This document shows, piece by piece, positions 36,043 to 45,122 of a DNA stretch of 64,000 nt. The notes beneath the pieces are model-generated. The model searched no databases, was not told the origin of the DNA, and saw nothing but the letters and a program-made list of their open reading frames with translations. The position numbers and the translations under genes were made by a program. Every line of letters starts with the position of its first letter. Positions within the stretch are counted from its first letter, which is position 1. Source of the DNA: JAKFDI01 sp044508835 (GTDB lineage Bacteria; Pseudomonadota; Gammaproteobacteria; Burkholderiales; Burkholderiaceae_C). The stretch covers positions 1 to 64,000 of the forward strand of contig JBIQHD010000012.1 in NCBI GenBank assembly GCA_044508835.1, written 5' to 3'.

Positions 36043-37439
36043 GCCGGCCCATGAAGCCTGTATCTGCCGCGAGCCGGCCGTCGACCACACCCGCCTTGGC
36101 GACACGCACCAAGTGGCTCGCGTTCCGCTGCCTGGAAGCGCTCAGCGATCTTCGAGGCAACGCCGTGGCTGGCCGCATGGCGGTTCAGCAGCCCGCTGCT
36201 CCGACGGAAGCACTCTGGGTCTTCGCGTCCACCATCGGCGAGTTGAACGCGGTCGAGCCCTTCCTGCGCCGACTGGCCGCACGCGCCGCGCCACTGAGGC
36301 TGGTCCTCATCACCGACCATGCGCACTATCGCGACAGCTACCTGGCACGCTTTCCGGACGCCGAGGTGTGCGTCACGCTGGGGCACGGCGCCGACGCCCG
36401 AACGCTGGCAAAGCACTACCCGCCACGGATGCTCGTCATCGCCGAGATTCCCTGTCTGCCCTCGGACGCGCCCTGCCGCTTCTCGTTTGCCTTTGTTCTC
36501 GAGGCGCAGCGTGCGCGCGCGCCGGCCGTCATCGTGAATGCATGGCTCTACCACTATGCGCCGGCCTGCCGCATGGACGCGATCGAACGCCGCTGGTTCA
36601 CCCGCGACTACCTTCGCGCCTTCAGCGTTATCTGCGCTCAGACGGAAGACTGCTCCCAGCAGTTGCTTGCCGCCGGCGCCCGCCCCGACACCGTCGCCAT
36701 CACGGGAAACATCAAGTTCGATGCCACGCACCGGCACGGCTGGAGCATCGCGCAGGCCCGCAGCCCAGGCCTGCTCGGCTGGCTGGTCGGATCGAACCGC
36801 CCAGTCATCGTGGCAGGCTCGGTGACCAGCGATGCCGAGCAGCAGATGATCCTCCAGGCATTCGATCAGCTTCGCCGCCTGCATCCCGCCGCCTTGCTGG
36901 TGCTCGCACCGCGCCATCCCGAAGTGTCGGCCCGGATGCAGGCCCTGCGGCAACTGCTCGACGCGCAGCAGTTGCTCTCGTGTTTCCGCTCATCGATCGA
37001 CGACGGCCCGCTCGGCGACGAGGTGCGTTGCCTGGTCCTCGACACGATGGGCGATTTGCGTGACTTCTACGCCGCCTGCGCTGCAGCGCACGTTGGCGTC
37101 GACCACAACGTGCTGGAGCCGCTGAGCTTCGGCAAGCCGGTCACGGTGACTCCCGGCTGGGAGAAGACCTATCCCTCGTGGCCCGTCTATCGAACACTGA
37201 TGACGCATCAAGCCCTGCTCGAAGCCGTCGACGCCGATGGACTGTTCCACCATTGGCACACCATCGTCTCATCGCCCAGCGAAGCTGCCGCCATGACGGC
37301 GCGTGCCGAGCGAGCCCTCGCCGCCGAACGAGGCGCGGTGGAGCGGCACTTCGCGGCCATCGAGCCGTGTCTGGCGGACATGCCATCAGGCGCGCAGGCA
37401 TTCACGCCGGTGCCGGAATCGAGAGCGCCCCTCCGATGA
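36039..37439 (+). CDS. Kdo-transferase-like glycosyltransferase (GT30-like)
   Basis: A 466-residue glycosyltransferase resembling 3-deoxy-D-manno-octulosonate transferase. An N-terminal domain with ALWVFASTIGELNAVEPFL and RLVLITDHAHY precedes a GT-B C-terminal domain with DTVAITGNIKFD, RPVIVAGSVTSDAEQQMI and a late EPLSFGKPVTVTPG motif. GTG 36039 overlaps the isomerase stop, and ATG 36051 is an alternative. Together with kpsF it suggests that a Kdo-like ulosonic acid is put into this glycan. It is more divergent than housekeeping WaaA, so donor and acceptor are uncertain. Confidence 0.8.
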   Translation: MSRPMKPVSAASRPSTTPALATRTKWLAFRCLEALSDLRGNAVAGRMAVQQPAAPTEALWVFASTIGELNAVEPFLRRLAARAAPLRLVLITDHAHYRDSYLARFPDAEVCVTLGHGADARTLAKHYPPRMLVIAEIPCLPSDAPCRFSFAFVLEAQRARAPAVIVNAWLYHYAPACRMDAIERRWFTRDYLRAFSVICAQTEDCSQQLLAAGARPDTVAITGNIKFDATHRHGWSIAQARSPGLLGWLVGSNRPVIVAGSVTSDAEQQMILQAFDQLRRLHPAALLVLAPRHPEVSARMQALRQLLDAQQLLSCFRSSIDDGPLGDEVRCLVLDTMGDLRDFYAACAAAHVGVDHNVLEPLSFGKPVTVTPGWEKTYPSWPVYRTLMTHQALLEAVDADGLFHHWHTIVSSPSEAAAMTARAERALAAERGAVERHFAAIEPCLADMPSGAQAFTPVPESRAPLR

Positions 37440-38677
37440 AGTGCGTCCTGATGGTGGCCTATCACTTCCCGCCGCTCGCGGGAAGCAGCGGCATCCAGCG
37501 CACGCTGCGCTTTGCGCAGCAGTTGCCCGAATTCGGCTGGCAGCCGCTCATCCTCTCGGCCCATCCGCGCGCATATGAACGCACCGGCGACGACCTGGAA
37601 CGCGAGGTGCCGGCCGGCACTGTGGTGCGCCGGGCCTTCGCGCTGGATTCGGCTCGCCATTTTGCGCTGAAAGGCCGGCACTTCGGATTTCTTGCGCGAC
37701 CGGACCGCTGGACTAGCTGGAAGTACGATGGTGTGCGTCAAGGTATGCAACTCATCAAGGCGCATCAGCCAGCAGTGATTTGGTCAACCTTCCCAATTGC
37801 AACGGCTCACCTCATCGGCGCTGAGCTGCATCGCCGCACCGGGCTTCCCTGGATCGCCGACTTCCGCGATCCGATGGCGCAAACCGAATATCCGACCGAT
37901 CCGAAGATCTGGAAGAGATTCCAGATCATCGAGCGTCAAACGGTGAACCAAGCTAGGCACAGTGTCTTCACCACACCCGGTGCTGTGGCTCTGTATCGCG
38001 AGCGCTATCCTCAAGTCGCCAGTCGGATCGAGCTCATCGAGAACGGCTATGACGAAGAAAGCTTCGCGTCGGCCGAAGCCGCCACCAATCTGTCGCAACC
38101 GTTGAATCCGGGGGCGATTACGCTGCTGCACAGCGGCATCATCTATCCGGTGGAGCGCGACCCAACACATCTGTTTCAAGCCTTGGGCCGACTCGATCGA
38201 TCAGGCCATATTCAGGCTGGCAGGGTCAAGCTGCGCTTCCGCGCTGCAGTTCATGACGACCTGATCAATCGCCTCGCCCGAGAGAACCACATCGAACCCT
38301 TCATCGAGGTCTGTCCGACTCTGCCTTACCGCGAAGCCCTTCAGGAGATGCTTCGCGCAGAAGCATTACTCGTGATGCAAGGTAGGACTTGCAGCGATCA
38401 GATTCCGGCAAAGGTCTATGAGTACATACGTGCCGGACGACCAACTCTTTGCTTGTGCGACCCGGGGGGAGATACCGCCACTGTGATGCGGAGCGCAGGC
38501 CTTCATGCCGTCGCCCGGTTCGATTGCGTTGACGACATCACTGCACGTCTGCTTGAGTTTCTCTCTGCCGTTAGCCGGGCATCGGCCGATCGGCCTACCC
38601 AAGCTTACGTAGAGCAAGCCTCTCGTCGTGCCAGGTCGCGAGTTCTTGCAGGCTTGCTGAATCAGACTGTCTCCTGA
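37436..38677 (+). CDS. Glycosyltransferase (GT4-like)
   Basis: A 413-residue GT-B glycosyltransferase. The N-terminal MKCVLMVAYHFPPLAGSSG is a common start of family-4 enzymes in capsule clusters. The C-terminal part has IELIENGYDEESF, TLLHSGIIYPVERDP and the acceptor/donor region QIPAKVYEYIRAGRPTLCL. It overlaps the upstream gene (ATGA). GC content drops noticeably within this gene from about 37.7 kb onward. The sugar transferred cannot be predicted. Confidence 0.87.
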   Translation: MKCVLMVAYHFPPLAGSSGIQRTLRFAQQLPEFGWQPLILSAHPRAYERTGDDLEREVPAGTVVRRAFALDSARHFALKGRHFGFLARPDRWTSWKYDGVRQGMQLIKAHQPAVIWSTFPIATAHLIGAELHRRTGLPWIADFRDPMAQTEYPTDPKIWKRFQIIERQTVNQARHSVFTTPGAVALYRERYPQVASRIELIENGYDEESFASAEAATNLSQPLNPGAITLLHSGIIYPVERDPTHLFQALGRLDRSGHIQAGRVKLRFRAAVHDDLINRLARENHIEPFIEVCPTLPYREALQEMLRAEALLVMQGRTCSDQIPAKVYEYIRAGRPTLCLCDPGGDTATVMRSAGLHAVARFDCVDDITARLLEFLSAVSRASADRPTQAYVEQASRRARSRVLAGLLNQTVS

Positions 38678-38715
38678 GCAAGCCTTAGATCCTTCACGAT
38701 TTCGCGTCCTCCGCC

Positions 38716-40182
38716 TTGTCCACACGTCGATCGTTAGTCTTCTCGTTCGTCGACCGCTACGCGAGCCTCGCGATCACTATCGCGTCGTCGATGCTCATTG
38801 CACGACTGCTTACTCCCACCGAGATCGGCATATTTTCCGTCGCCATGGTGCTAATCGTATTCATCAGTACGGTACGAGACATGGGCGCGGGACAGTATCT
38901 ACTCCAAGAGAAGGAACTCACACGCGACTGCATCCGCGCCGTCTGGGCCCTGCAACTTGGCCTAGGAGTTCTTCTCGCTGTGGTGGTACTCGGCTTAAGC
39001 CAACCTGCGGCCGCCTTCTATGATGAGCCACGCGTCGAGGCCATCATGCAAGTGCTGGCACTTAACTATCTCATCAATCCGCTAGGCTCAGTTACATATG
39101 CTTGGCTCATGCGGGAGATGCGCTATGACGCCATCGCTGTCATCCGCTTCAGTTCCACGCTCGGCGGCGCATTCGTTTCTGTGTGGCTTGCGCTGCAAGG
39201 TCATGGCGCCATCAGTCTCGCTTGGGGTAGTCTATCGAGCACCATCTTCACCGCAGGGGCTTCCATGTTCTACCGCCCGCGCGACTACCCATGGCTGCCA
39301 GGCTTGCGCGAGATCCGGCGCGTACTATCCTTTGGAACTAAGTTCACCTCCGCATCGCTCGTATCGAGCGTCTCGACAGGCGCACCGGAGTTTGTACTTG
39401 GCAAGTTGCAGAACCTGACAGCAGCCGGCCTCTTCTCACGCGCACAAGGTCTCGTCCTGATGTTCAATCGTCTGATTAGCGATGCCGTCAATCCGGTCGC
39501 CCTGTCGCTTTTTTCCAAGGAAATCCGCGAGGCACGCGACGCATCCACGTCGTTCGTCAAAGCCTTGTCTTACATTTCGGCACTCAGTTGGTCTTTCGCC
39601 CTCGTGGTGATTTTTCTCGCCCACCCACTCGTCCGCTTACTCTACGGCGATCAATGGGACGATGCAGTGGACTTGGCGCGCATCCTGGCAGCAACAATGG
39701 CCTTCACAGCGCCGGTGGCGTTGTGTCGAGCTGCCATGATTGCCAGTGGTGCCATGACGGAGACACTGCGAGTGACATTGGTGACCGTAGCGATCTCCCT
39801 TCCACTCACGATAGCAGGTGCTTCGCTCGGTCTCCTCGAGCTTGGGGTCGCTTTGTTCGTTTCGTCGATGTTAGCCATATGCCTTTGGCTTTCGACGACA
39901 CACCGTTTCATCGCTTTCGACTGGCATGCCCTCCGAGTGGAATTCGCCAGGAGCCTGGGCGTGGCATTGGCAGCATCGTTCGCTCCCGCGGGCGTTCTCA
40001 TCACCTGGGGTGGAACGCCGGATGAGCGCCTTCTGCCGCTATGCATTGGTGCTGCTGGCGCTGGCATCGGATTTGTTGCTGGCATTCATGCCACGAGCCA
40101 CCCTCTGATTTCCGAGATTCGTTCGTCGACCTTGGCGGTAAAGCGTCTCCTCAGAATCAACCCTAAAGGGCCGCTTCAATGA
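38716..40182 (+). CDS. MOP-family polysaccharide flippase (Wzx/WzxC-like)
   Basis: A 488-residue membrane protein with about 12-14 helices of the MOP flippase superfamily. Family-like features are ASSMLIARLLTPTEIGIFSVAM near the start, YAWLMREMRYDAIAVIRF and RMLYGDQWDDA-like LLYGDQWDDAVDLARI in the middle. It would flip lipid-linked repeat units across the inner membrane. The start is TTG with no clear ribosome-binding site; no better in-frame start is seen. This gene has visibly lower GC than the XrtA genes, consistent with exchangeable glycan DNA. Confidence 0.87.
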   Translation: MSTRRSLVFSFVDRYASLAITIASSMLIARLLTPTEIGIFSVAMVLIVFISTVRDMGAGQYLLQEKELTRDCIRAVWALQLGLGVLLAVVVLGLSQPAAAFYDEPRVEAIMQVLALNYLINPLGSVTYAWLMREMRYDAIAVIRFSSTLGGAFVSVWLALQGHGAISLAWGSLSSTIFTAGASMFYRPRDYPWLPGLREIRRVLSFGTKFTSASLVSSVSTGAPEFVLGKLQNLTAAGLFSRAQGLVLMFNRLISDAVNPVALSLFSKEIREARDASTSFVKALSYISALSWSFALVVIFLAHPLVRLLYGDQWDDAVDLARILAATMAFTAPVALCRAAMIASGAMTETLRVTLVTVAISLPLTIAGASLGLLELGVALFVSSMLAICLWLSTTHRFIAFDWHALRVEFARSLGVALAASFAPAGVLITWGGTPDERLLPLCIGAAGAGIGFVAGIHATSHPLISEIRSSTLAVKRLLRINPKGPLQ

Positions 40183-40306
40183 AGCGCCTCTGGCACTCGG
40201 CACTAGAAATCGACCCGACGCTTCAAGCCCGCTGATGAAGAGCGAAAGCATAGGCGTTAGCCCGGCCTCAATGGCTGAAGCAGAACACAGATCAAGAGGT
40301 TAACAA

Positions 40307-41338
40307 ATGCCGGAAAAGCTGCGTGTCGTCATTCTGGGCTACTACGGTCATTTAAATGCCGGCGACGATTTGCTGCAAGCCTCCATCTGCTCTGTATTCA
40401 AAGAGCATGACTTGATGTTCTCGAAGTGGTTTCCAGGAATCGATCTGATCAATCAGGCAGACTTGCTGGTGGTCGGGGGAGGAAGCATTTGGCCGGGCCA
40501 CACGGTATTTCAGAACGCAAAGAGTCTTGCGAAACGCCTGAAGGTTCCTCTCTTCGTGATCGGAATTTCAGCACGTCAGGCGTCGGAAACTGCGCTCGTT
40601 GAGACCCGAACCCTGATCCAGCAGGCTTCGGTCTTTCACGTCCGAGACCGAAGCACATTCGATCTTTTGGGCAGACATCCCGACATCGTCGTCGGCACTG
40701 ATCTCTATTGGTGGAGCGAGCATCACATTCCAGCCGGCCAACCGAGCGCTCGAAGCACTGCGCTCAACCTGAGAGACTGGGACGAGCAGCGGTGGAATCC
40801 AGCCGAGATCGTGGGAATGTGCCAAAGCAAGGGTCTGGAAATTTACCCCTGGCCGCTGTACTACGGGGCCAGCGTTCATGAACGATCAGGACAACTTGAC
40901 GATGCCAAGTTCATGACCCAACTTCTGAGCACTGCATTTGTTCCGTCAAGCTTCTCCGTCGAGCCGATCGCCAATGCTTCGTTCTCGATCTGCATGCGTT
41001 TCCACGCCATCCACATGTCCGTCCGCGCTGGACGACCCGTCATCGGCTTCGACTATCACCTCAAAACCAAGGCCTTCTTCGAGGAGAACGGTCTTAGCGA
41101 GCTGTGCGTCGATCTCGGCAATCCGCAATCACTTGGCGAGAGCATCGATCGCCTGACTACCGACTACGCGACCTATCAGCGGAAATTTTCCGACTTGCGG
41201 AATCATCTGATACGGCAGGGTCAGGTGGATCGACAACACCTCGAAACGGTGCTCACCACCATCCGTAAACGCAAACCAGGAAGCGTCAAACGGCGCATCG
41301 CACAAGTGAAGTCTGTCGCCCGGCGTATGCTCGGCTGA
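40307..41338 (+). CDS. Polysaccharide pyruvyl transferase-like protein
   Basis: A 343-residue protein of the polysaccharide pyruvyl transferase superfamily (PF04230 type). The N-terminal LGYYGHLNAGDDLLQASI is the signature (G-x-x-N-x-GDD), followed by QADLLVVGGGSIW and the conserved late ICMRFHAIHMSVRAGRPVIGFDYHLKT. It would add a ketal-linked pyruvate from phosphoenolpyruvate to a sugar, giving the polymer a negative charge. GAGG precedes the ATG. A 124-base spacer from the flippase gene contains nothing recognisable. GC is low, like its neighbours. Confidence 0.86.
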   Translation: MPEKLRVVILGYYGHLNAGDDLLQASICSVFKEHDLMFSKWFPGIDLINQADLLVVGGGSIWPGHTVFQNAKSLAKRLKVPLFVIGISARQASETALVETRTLIQQASVFHVRDRSTFDLLGRHPDIVVGTDLYWWSEHHIPAGQPSARSTALNLRDWDEQRWNPAEIVGMCQSKGLEIYPWPLYYGASVHERSGQLDDAKFMTQLLSTAFVPSSFSVEPIANASFSICMRFHAIHMSVRAGRPVIGFDYHLKTKAFFEENGLSELCVDLGNPQSLGESIDRLTTDYATYQRKFSDLRNHLIRQGQVDRQHLETVLTTIRKRKPGSVKRRIAQVKSVARRMLG

Positions 41339-41354
41339 CTTGTTCGGTTTAAGA

Positions 41355-42665
41355 TCAGGCAGCCGTCCGTACAAAGTGGACGTTGCCCGAGTGACTACTG
41401 GCCAGCACGAATCCTCGAAGCTCGGGCACGTACTGAGCGGCGTTCTGAATTCCATTCATTCGCTTGGTCGGTGCCGTTCCCGTCATGCTGGGCTTCGAGA
41501 CGGATAGGGTTGCGGCATCGACAAGGTGAAGGGCGATCCGGTCAGCGATATTGCGAACTACGACAAACTTGTCGAGAGCTTCATCGTAGAAGACGCCAGG
41601 ATAGGTGCCGTCACGCTCCGTGAGGGCCTCTTCACCCAGCCCGCCGAAGCTCACCTTCAGGATACTTCCACGAAGATCCCGTATCTCCGGCGTCGTCTTG
41701 CCCCACCCTCCGACAATCAACATGCGCTCACGCCGCGGATCAATAGCCGCACCGCAATACCAGGGACTACGTGAGGCGTTCGACAAGCGCGTCCAGGTCT
41801 GCTTTGCTGCGCTCCAGCGATACCAGCCAGGCGTTCCATTGCGTGAGTAGTAGACGTCTTGCGTACCCGGATGCTTGACAACAAGATTGGCCACCGTGCT
41901 GCCACTTATCGAGCTGTCACCTGGAATCTGACCCAGAAACTCCGGCGCATCCCAATCGCCACGTGACACGTCGAAACTCTTCATCCACCCGGTTCCATCG
42001 TACGGCCAGTCTGGGGGCGCGGCTTTGAACTTGTCTCCCGAGACACCTTGTCTGCCGAAGATCACGAGCCGATCGAGTCCTTCAATGAACTGTGTGGTGT
42101 AGTACGTATGCGTCGACGCGGCCCGACGATCGAGGTAGTAAGCTGATTCGTTGATGACATCTGACGCGACCGAAGGCTCGCGCAACTCCTTCCACACAGG
42201 CTTGTCGGTATTGAGTGTCAAGGCGTTAACTTCATTTCCCACATAGTCGGCGTGACCACCGGCCGCTCCGATGAGATAGACACTTCCATCGCGTTTGAGT
42301 GTGGCACCACACCAAGCGTCGATCTTCGAGCGCGGCCCGGTATAACCGGCAGGTCGAGGCAAAGGGTCAACGCTGGATAGCGTCGTCCCGGGAATCTCGT
42401 GCCATTGCCATAGCGGAAGATTCGCCACCCAAGCAGGCAATGGCCCAGATGCCACGGGAGGAATCGAGGGTGACGGCCCTGTGTCTACGGCTTCGAGCCT
42501 CGAATCGCCGGACGCATGACTGATCCCGCCCTTCACCGCATCGGATATCCCCGCATCGGCCGCCTCACCGCCGCCGCAGCCAGTGAAGAGTGATACGCCG
42601 ATCGGCAAAGTCATCACACGAAGGAAATCACGACGTGGACAGCTGTTGAGCAAGTAGTTACACAC
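41355..42665 (-). CDS. Kelch/galactose-oxidase-like lipoprotein with Tat-type signal
   Basis: A 436-residue exported protein. The N-terminus CPRRDFLRVMTLPIGVSLFTG-C combines a twin-arginine motif with a lipobox. The mature part looks like a beta-propeller, with repeated W-strand and glycine-turn units (GSVYLIGAAGGHADY, DRLVIFGRQG, RMLIVGGWGK, GFVLASSHSG). No catalytic residues of galactose oxidase can be confirmed. It is the second gene of a minus-strand pair with the protein at 42712, which has a very similar signal, and is convergent with the pyruvyl transferase. The start is GTG. Function unknown; glycan binding or modification is an inference. Confidence 0.75.
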   Translation of the reverse strand: MCNYLLNSCPRRDFLRVMTLPIGVSLFTGCGGGEAADAGISDAVKGGISHASGDSRLEAVDTGPSPSIPPVASGPLPAWVANLPLWQWHEIPGTTLSSVDPLPRPAGYTGPRSKIDAWCGATLKRDGSVYLIGAAGGHADYVGNEVNALTLNTDKPVWKELREPSVASDVINESAYYLDRRAASTHTYYTTQFIEGLDRLVIFGRQGVSGDKFKAAPPDWPYDGTGWMKSFDVSRGDWDAPEFLGQIPGDSSISGSTVANLVVKHPGTQDVYYSRNGTPGWYRWSAAKQTWTRLSNASRSPWYCGAAIDPRRERMLIVGGWGKTTPEIRDLRGSILKVSFGGLGEEALTERDGTYPGVFYDEALDKFVVVRNIADRIALHLVDAATLSVSKPSMTGTAPTKRMNGIQNAAQYVPELRGFVLASSHSGNVHFVRTAA

Positions 42666-42711
42666 GTAGAGGCCCCAATGATGTTGCAGGACAGTTCAGC
42701 GCGAAGCCGTG

Positions 42712-44886
42712 TCAGCGCGGCCGCACAGACCACACAGGGTGGCTATCGAAGTCAGCCACGAGCTTTGACCAGTTGCTGGCATCCAGCATCCGTCGATAGG
42801 CTTCGAACGAGCCGGGTATCTCATGCTGTACGGCATAGGCAATCGCAGGCTGCAGGTTGCCCCAGTAACTCGTTGCATCGGGAAAGTAGCCACCACGCAA
42901 GCCGCTCGCCGATCCCGGGTTCGGTGCCTTCATCGTGTCGGCATAGATGGCACCCCAGTCAGCATGCCACGGGCCAGCGCCGGTTAGGAAATCAGGTTTG
43001 TCGCTTGGTGACACGGCAATCGTGTATGGAGCCGCGTCGGCATAGAGATAGTCGGTGGCGGCGCCACTGCCAAGTCGTCCAATAATGCTGCGCGCCTTCC
43101 AAGCGAAGAACTCAGTGAGACGCTTGGCGCTGGCAAGCGCAATGTCAAGTTCCATGGCCTTGGCATAGCCGAAGGCGGCCGTATGGAAGTCCTGCATCCA
43201 GGTAGCGTCAAAGTAGATGTTGTCTCCCTTGCCTGCCGTGTAGTCGCTGTACGGCTGCACGAAACCAAACGGATTGTTCGGTTGCTCCACGTACCGTGCG
43301 TGATACCAGTCGATATTGGCCTGCAGCGAGGCAAGGAATTCGCCTCGCAGTGCAGCATCGTCATCGGGAGTGATGCAAGCGGCCTGCGCCAGCGTACGGA
43401 TGGCCCAAGCCGCGCCGCGCGTCGTGTTGGCGCCGACAGACGTGAGAAACACACCGGCCGAGAACTCGCGCTGATGATCGGTGTTCTTGAGGTAGTTCAG
43501 CGTCGCGGCAAACTGCACTTCCTCCATGAAGTACCACCTCCCTGTCAGCAGATAGGCCATGAAGCCGACGGACGGATGGTGGCTGGAGGCCCAGGTGGCG
43601 GGCAGCGTACCGGTCGCAGTGGGCGTGCGGCTGCTCTTGGACGAAGCCCCGGAGGAACTGATGGCGCTACCGCCGCCGACTACGAGGTAGGGGTGACTGG
43701 AAAAGCGCAAAGGGCGCTGGGTGCTCTCGTCCCGGAAGTGAATGCCATGGCGGCCAGCGCTGTAGCCGTTGAAGACGACGCCGGCCCACGCCGCATGGCT
43801 GTCGGTGGTGAGGTAGAGCACGTCCCACTCGGGCAGCAGGCCGATCGACGGGTGATAGCCGCCGGAGCCCATGCCAGTGCTGTGGCTGCCGGCCTGCAGC
43901 GGGGTGTAGGTGGAAGGCAGCCGGCCGACGACGGTGGCCGTTGGCGCCACCTTCGCGCGATAGGTGGGCACCAGCAAGGTGGCCTGCAGATACTCAGTGT
44001 CGTGCTTGGGCGTGATTTGCGGATCGGCGCCAAGCCAGTGCGACATCGCCGTACCGCTGACGAGCGGCGTGCGGCAATGGTTGGGCAGGTCGATCGCCTC
44101 GCTGAATCGCTGGGTGCCGCCCAGCGCAAAGCCGAAGGTCGCGCTCTTGTTCGTCGGCCCGGGCACGTTCAGGTAACCGTTTTCGATCCACGGCAGCACC
44201 TCGACGACGCCGCCGGCGAAAAGCCGCACTTCCATCCACGCAACGAGATGCGCATCACTGCCGACCGGTTTGCGATAGATCCACGACGACATCTCGGGAC
44301 CGGCGATCCATGGATGGAAAACGTTGTCCCAGTCGGCGCCAGACCACGCGACCGTCCCGAAGCTGCCGCACTGGATCGCAGCCGTCACTCCCGTGGCCCG
44401 AAGATCCGCCAGGGTGAGGGCCGCAGGCGCGGTAGAAGCAGCGCCCGGCGTCATGAGCACCCTGAGCGGCACGTCGGCTGCCAGCGGTGCGCGTCCGGCA
44501 ATCACCGCGAACTTGAGAGAACCGTCGGGCCAGACGTTCTTCGGGCTCACCTGGAAGTGATCAACGTCGAGCTTGACCGACGCACCCGCAGGCACATCTC
44601 CTTTGCGAAACGCATAGCCGATGCAGAACGGGGCAGCGCTGGACGCATGCGTCGACACCAGCGTGAACTGCATGGCACCGGTGGGCGCCGGCGCAGGCGC
44701 CGGCAACGGCGTGGACGGCTGAGAGACAAGCGAATCCGACGCAGGGGCCGCCCCGCCGCTCGCTCGGGCAGCAGGATCGGTCGCACCATCGGCGTTCCCG
44801 GCGCCACCGCCGCAACCGACCACGGCCACACTACCGAAAGTGGCCGACATTCGCTTGAGGAATTCGCGTCGTGGATATGTCTTCAT
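42712..44886 (-). CDS. Exported RIFT-barrel/alpha-barrel-like protein with Tat-type lipoprotein signal
   Basis: A 724-residue protein. The signal MKTYPRREFLKRMSATFGSV-AVVGC has twin arginines and a lipobox Cys. A Ser/Pro/Ala linker leads to a beta-rich N-terminal region with SPKNVWPDGSLKFAVIAGRA, a pattern seen in RIFT-barrel domains of lyase-like proteins (PcRGLX/YetA type). The C-terminal half is helical (GRWYFMEEVQFAATLNYLKN; GDNIYFDATWMQDFHTAAFGYAKAMEL), suggesting an alpha/alpha barrel. It may be a periplasmic polysaccharide lyase or hydrolase. Identity is uncertain and I see no verified catalytic motif. It is divergent from the ligase-like gene at 45123. Confidence 0.75.
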   Translation of the reverse strand: MKTYPRREFLKRMSATFGSVAVVGCGGGAGNADGATDPAARASGGAAPASDSLVSQPSTPLPAPAPAPTGAMQFTLVSTHASSAAPFCIGYAFRKGDVPAGASVKLDVDHFQVSPKNVWPDGSLKFAVIAGRAPLAADVPLRVLMTPGAASTAPAALTLADLRATGVTAAIQCGSFGTVAWSGADWDNVFHPWIAGPEMSSWIYRKPVGSDAHLVAWMEVRLFAGGVVEVLPWIENGYLNVPGPTNKSATFGFALGGTQRFSEAIDLPNHCRTPLVSGTAMSHWLGADPQITPKHDTEYLQATLLVPTYRAKVAPTATVVGRLPSTYTPLQAGSHSTGMGSGGYHPSIGLLPEWDVLYLTTDSHAAWAGVVFNGYSAGRHGIHFRDESTQRPLRFSSHPYLVVGGGSAISSSGASSKSSRTPTATGTLPATWASSHHPSVGFMAYLLTGRWYFMEEVQFAATLNYLKNTDHQREFSAGVFLTSVGANTTRGAAWAIRTLAQAACITPDDDAALRGEFLASLQANIDWYHARYVEQPNNPFGFVQPYSDYTAGKGDNIYFDATWMQDFHTAAFGYAKAMELDIALASAKRLTEFFAWKARSIIGRLGSGAATDYLYADAAPYTIAVSPSDKPDFLTGAGPWHADWGAIYADTMKAPNPGSASGLRGGYFPDATSYWGNLQPAIAYAVQHEIPGSFEAYRRMLDASNWSKLVADFDSHPVWSVRPR

Positions 44887-45122
44887 GAAATGGACTCGCG
44901 CAGACGGCGCTTCGCACGCCAGGAAGTCTCTCAAGCGTACTTGCGGTCGCGGCCTGGGCGCCGTGACATTTGTGGGAGCCAAGGCGGCGGCAATCTCCGG
45001 TAACAACTGCACGCGGCATGGCATATTCGGCGCGGCACTGCGCCATAGTGCACCGAGTCTTGTGCATTCCTCCGCGTGACCTTACCCGCCTCAACTCGCG
45101 GCCGATGCCCGGCCCGATTGCC
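44887..45122. promoter_or_regulatory. Divergent intergenic region, 236 bases
   Basis: This spacer separates the RIFT-barrel gene and ligase-like copy 2 and should contain promoters for both. No strong sigma-70 boxes or operators are evident. TGGCATATTCGGCGC at 45019-45033 has GG-N10-GC spacing but a poor -12 half. The ligase frame stays open across most of the spacer, but I judge that part to be non-coding. Confidence 0.3.

Noticed and set aside
45019..45033. Second sigma-54 promoter before ligase-like copy 2
   Set aside because: The spacing GG-N10-GC fits, but the -12 half lacks the TT and such matches are frequent in GC-rich DNA.
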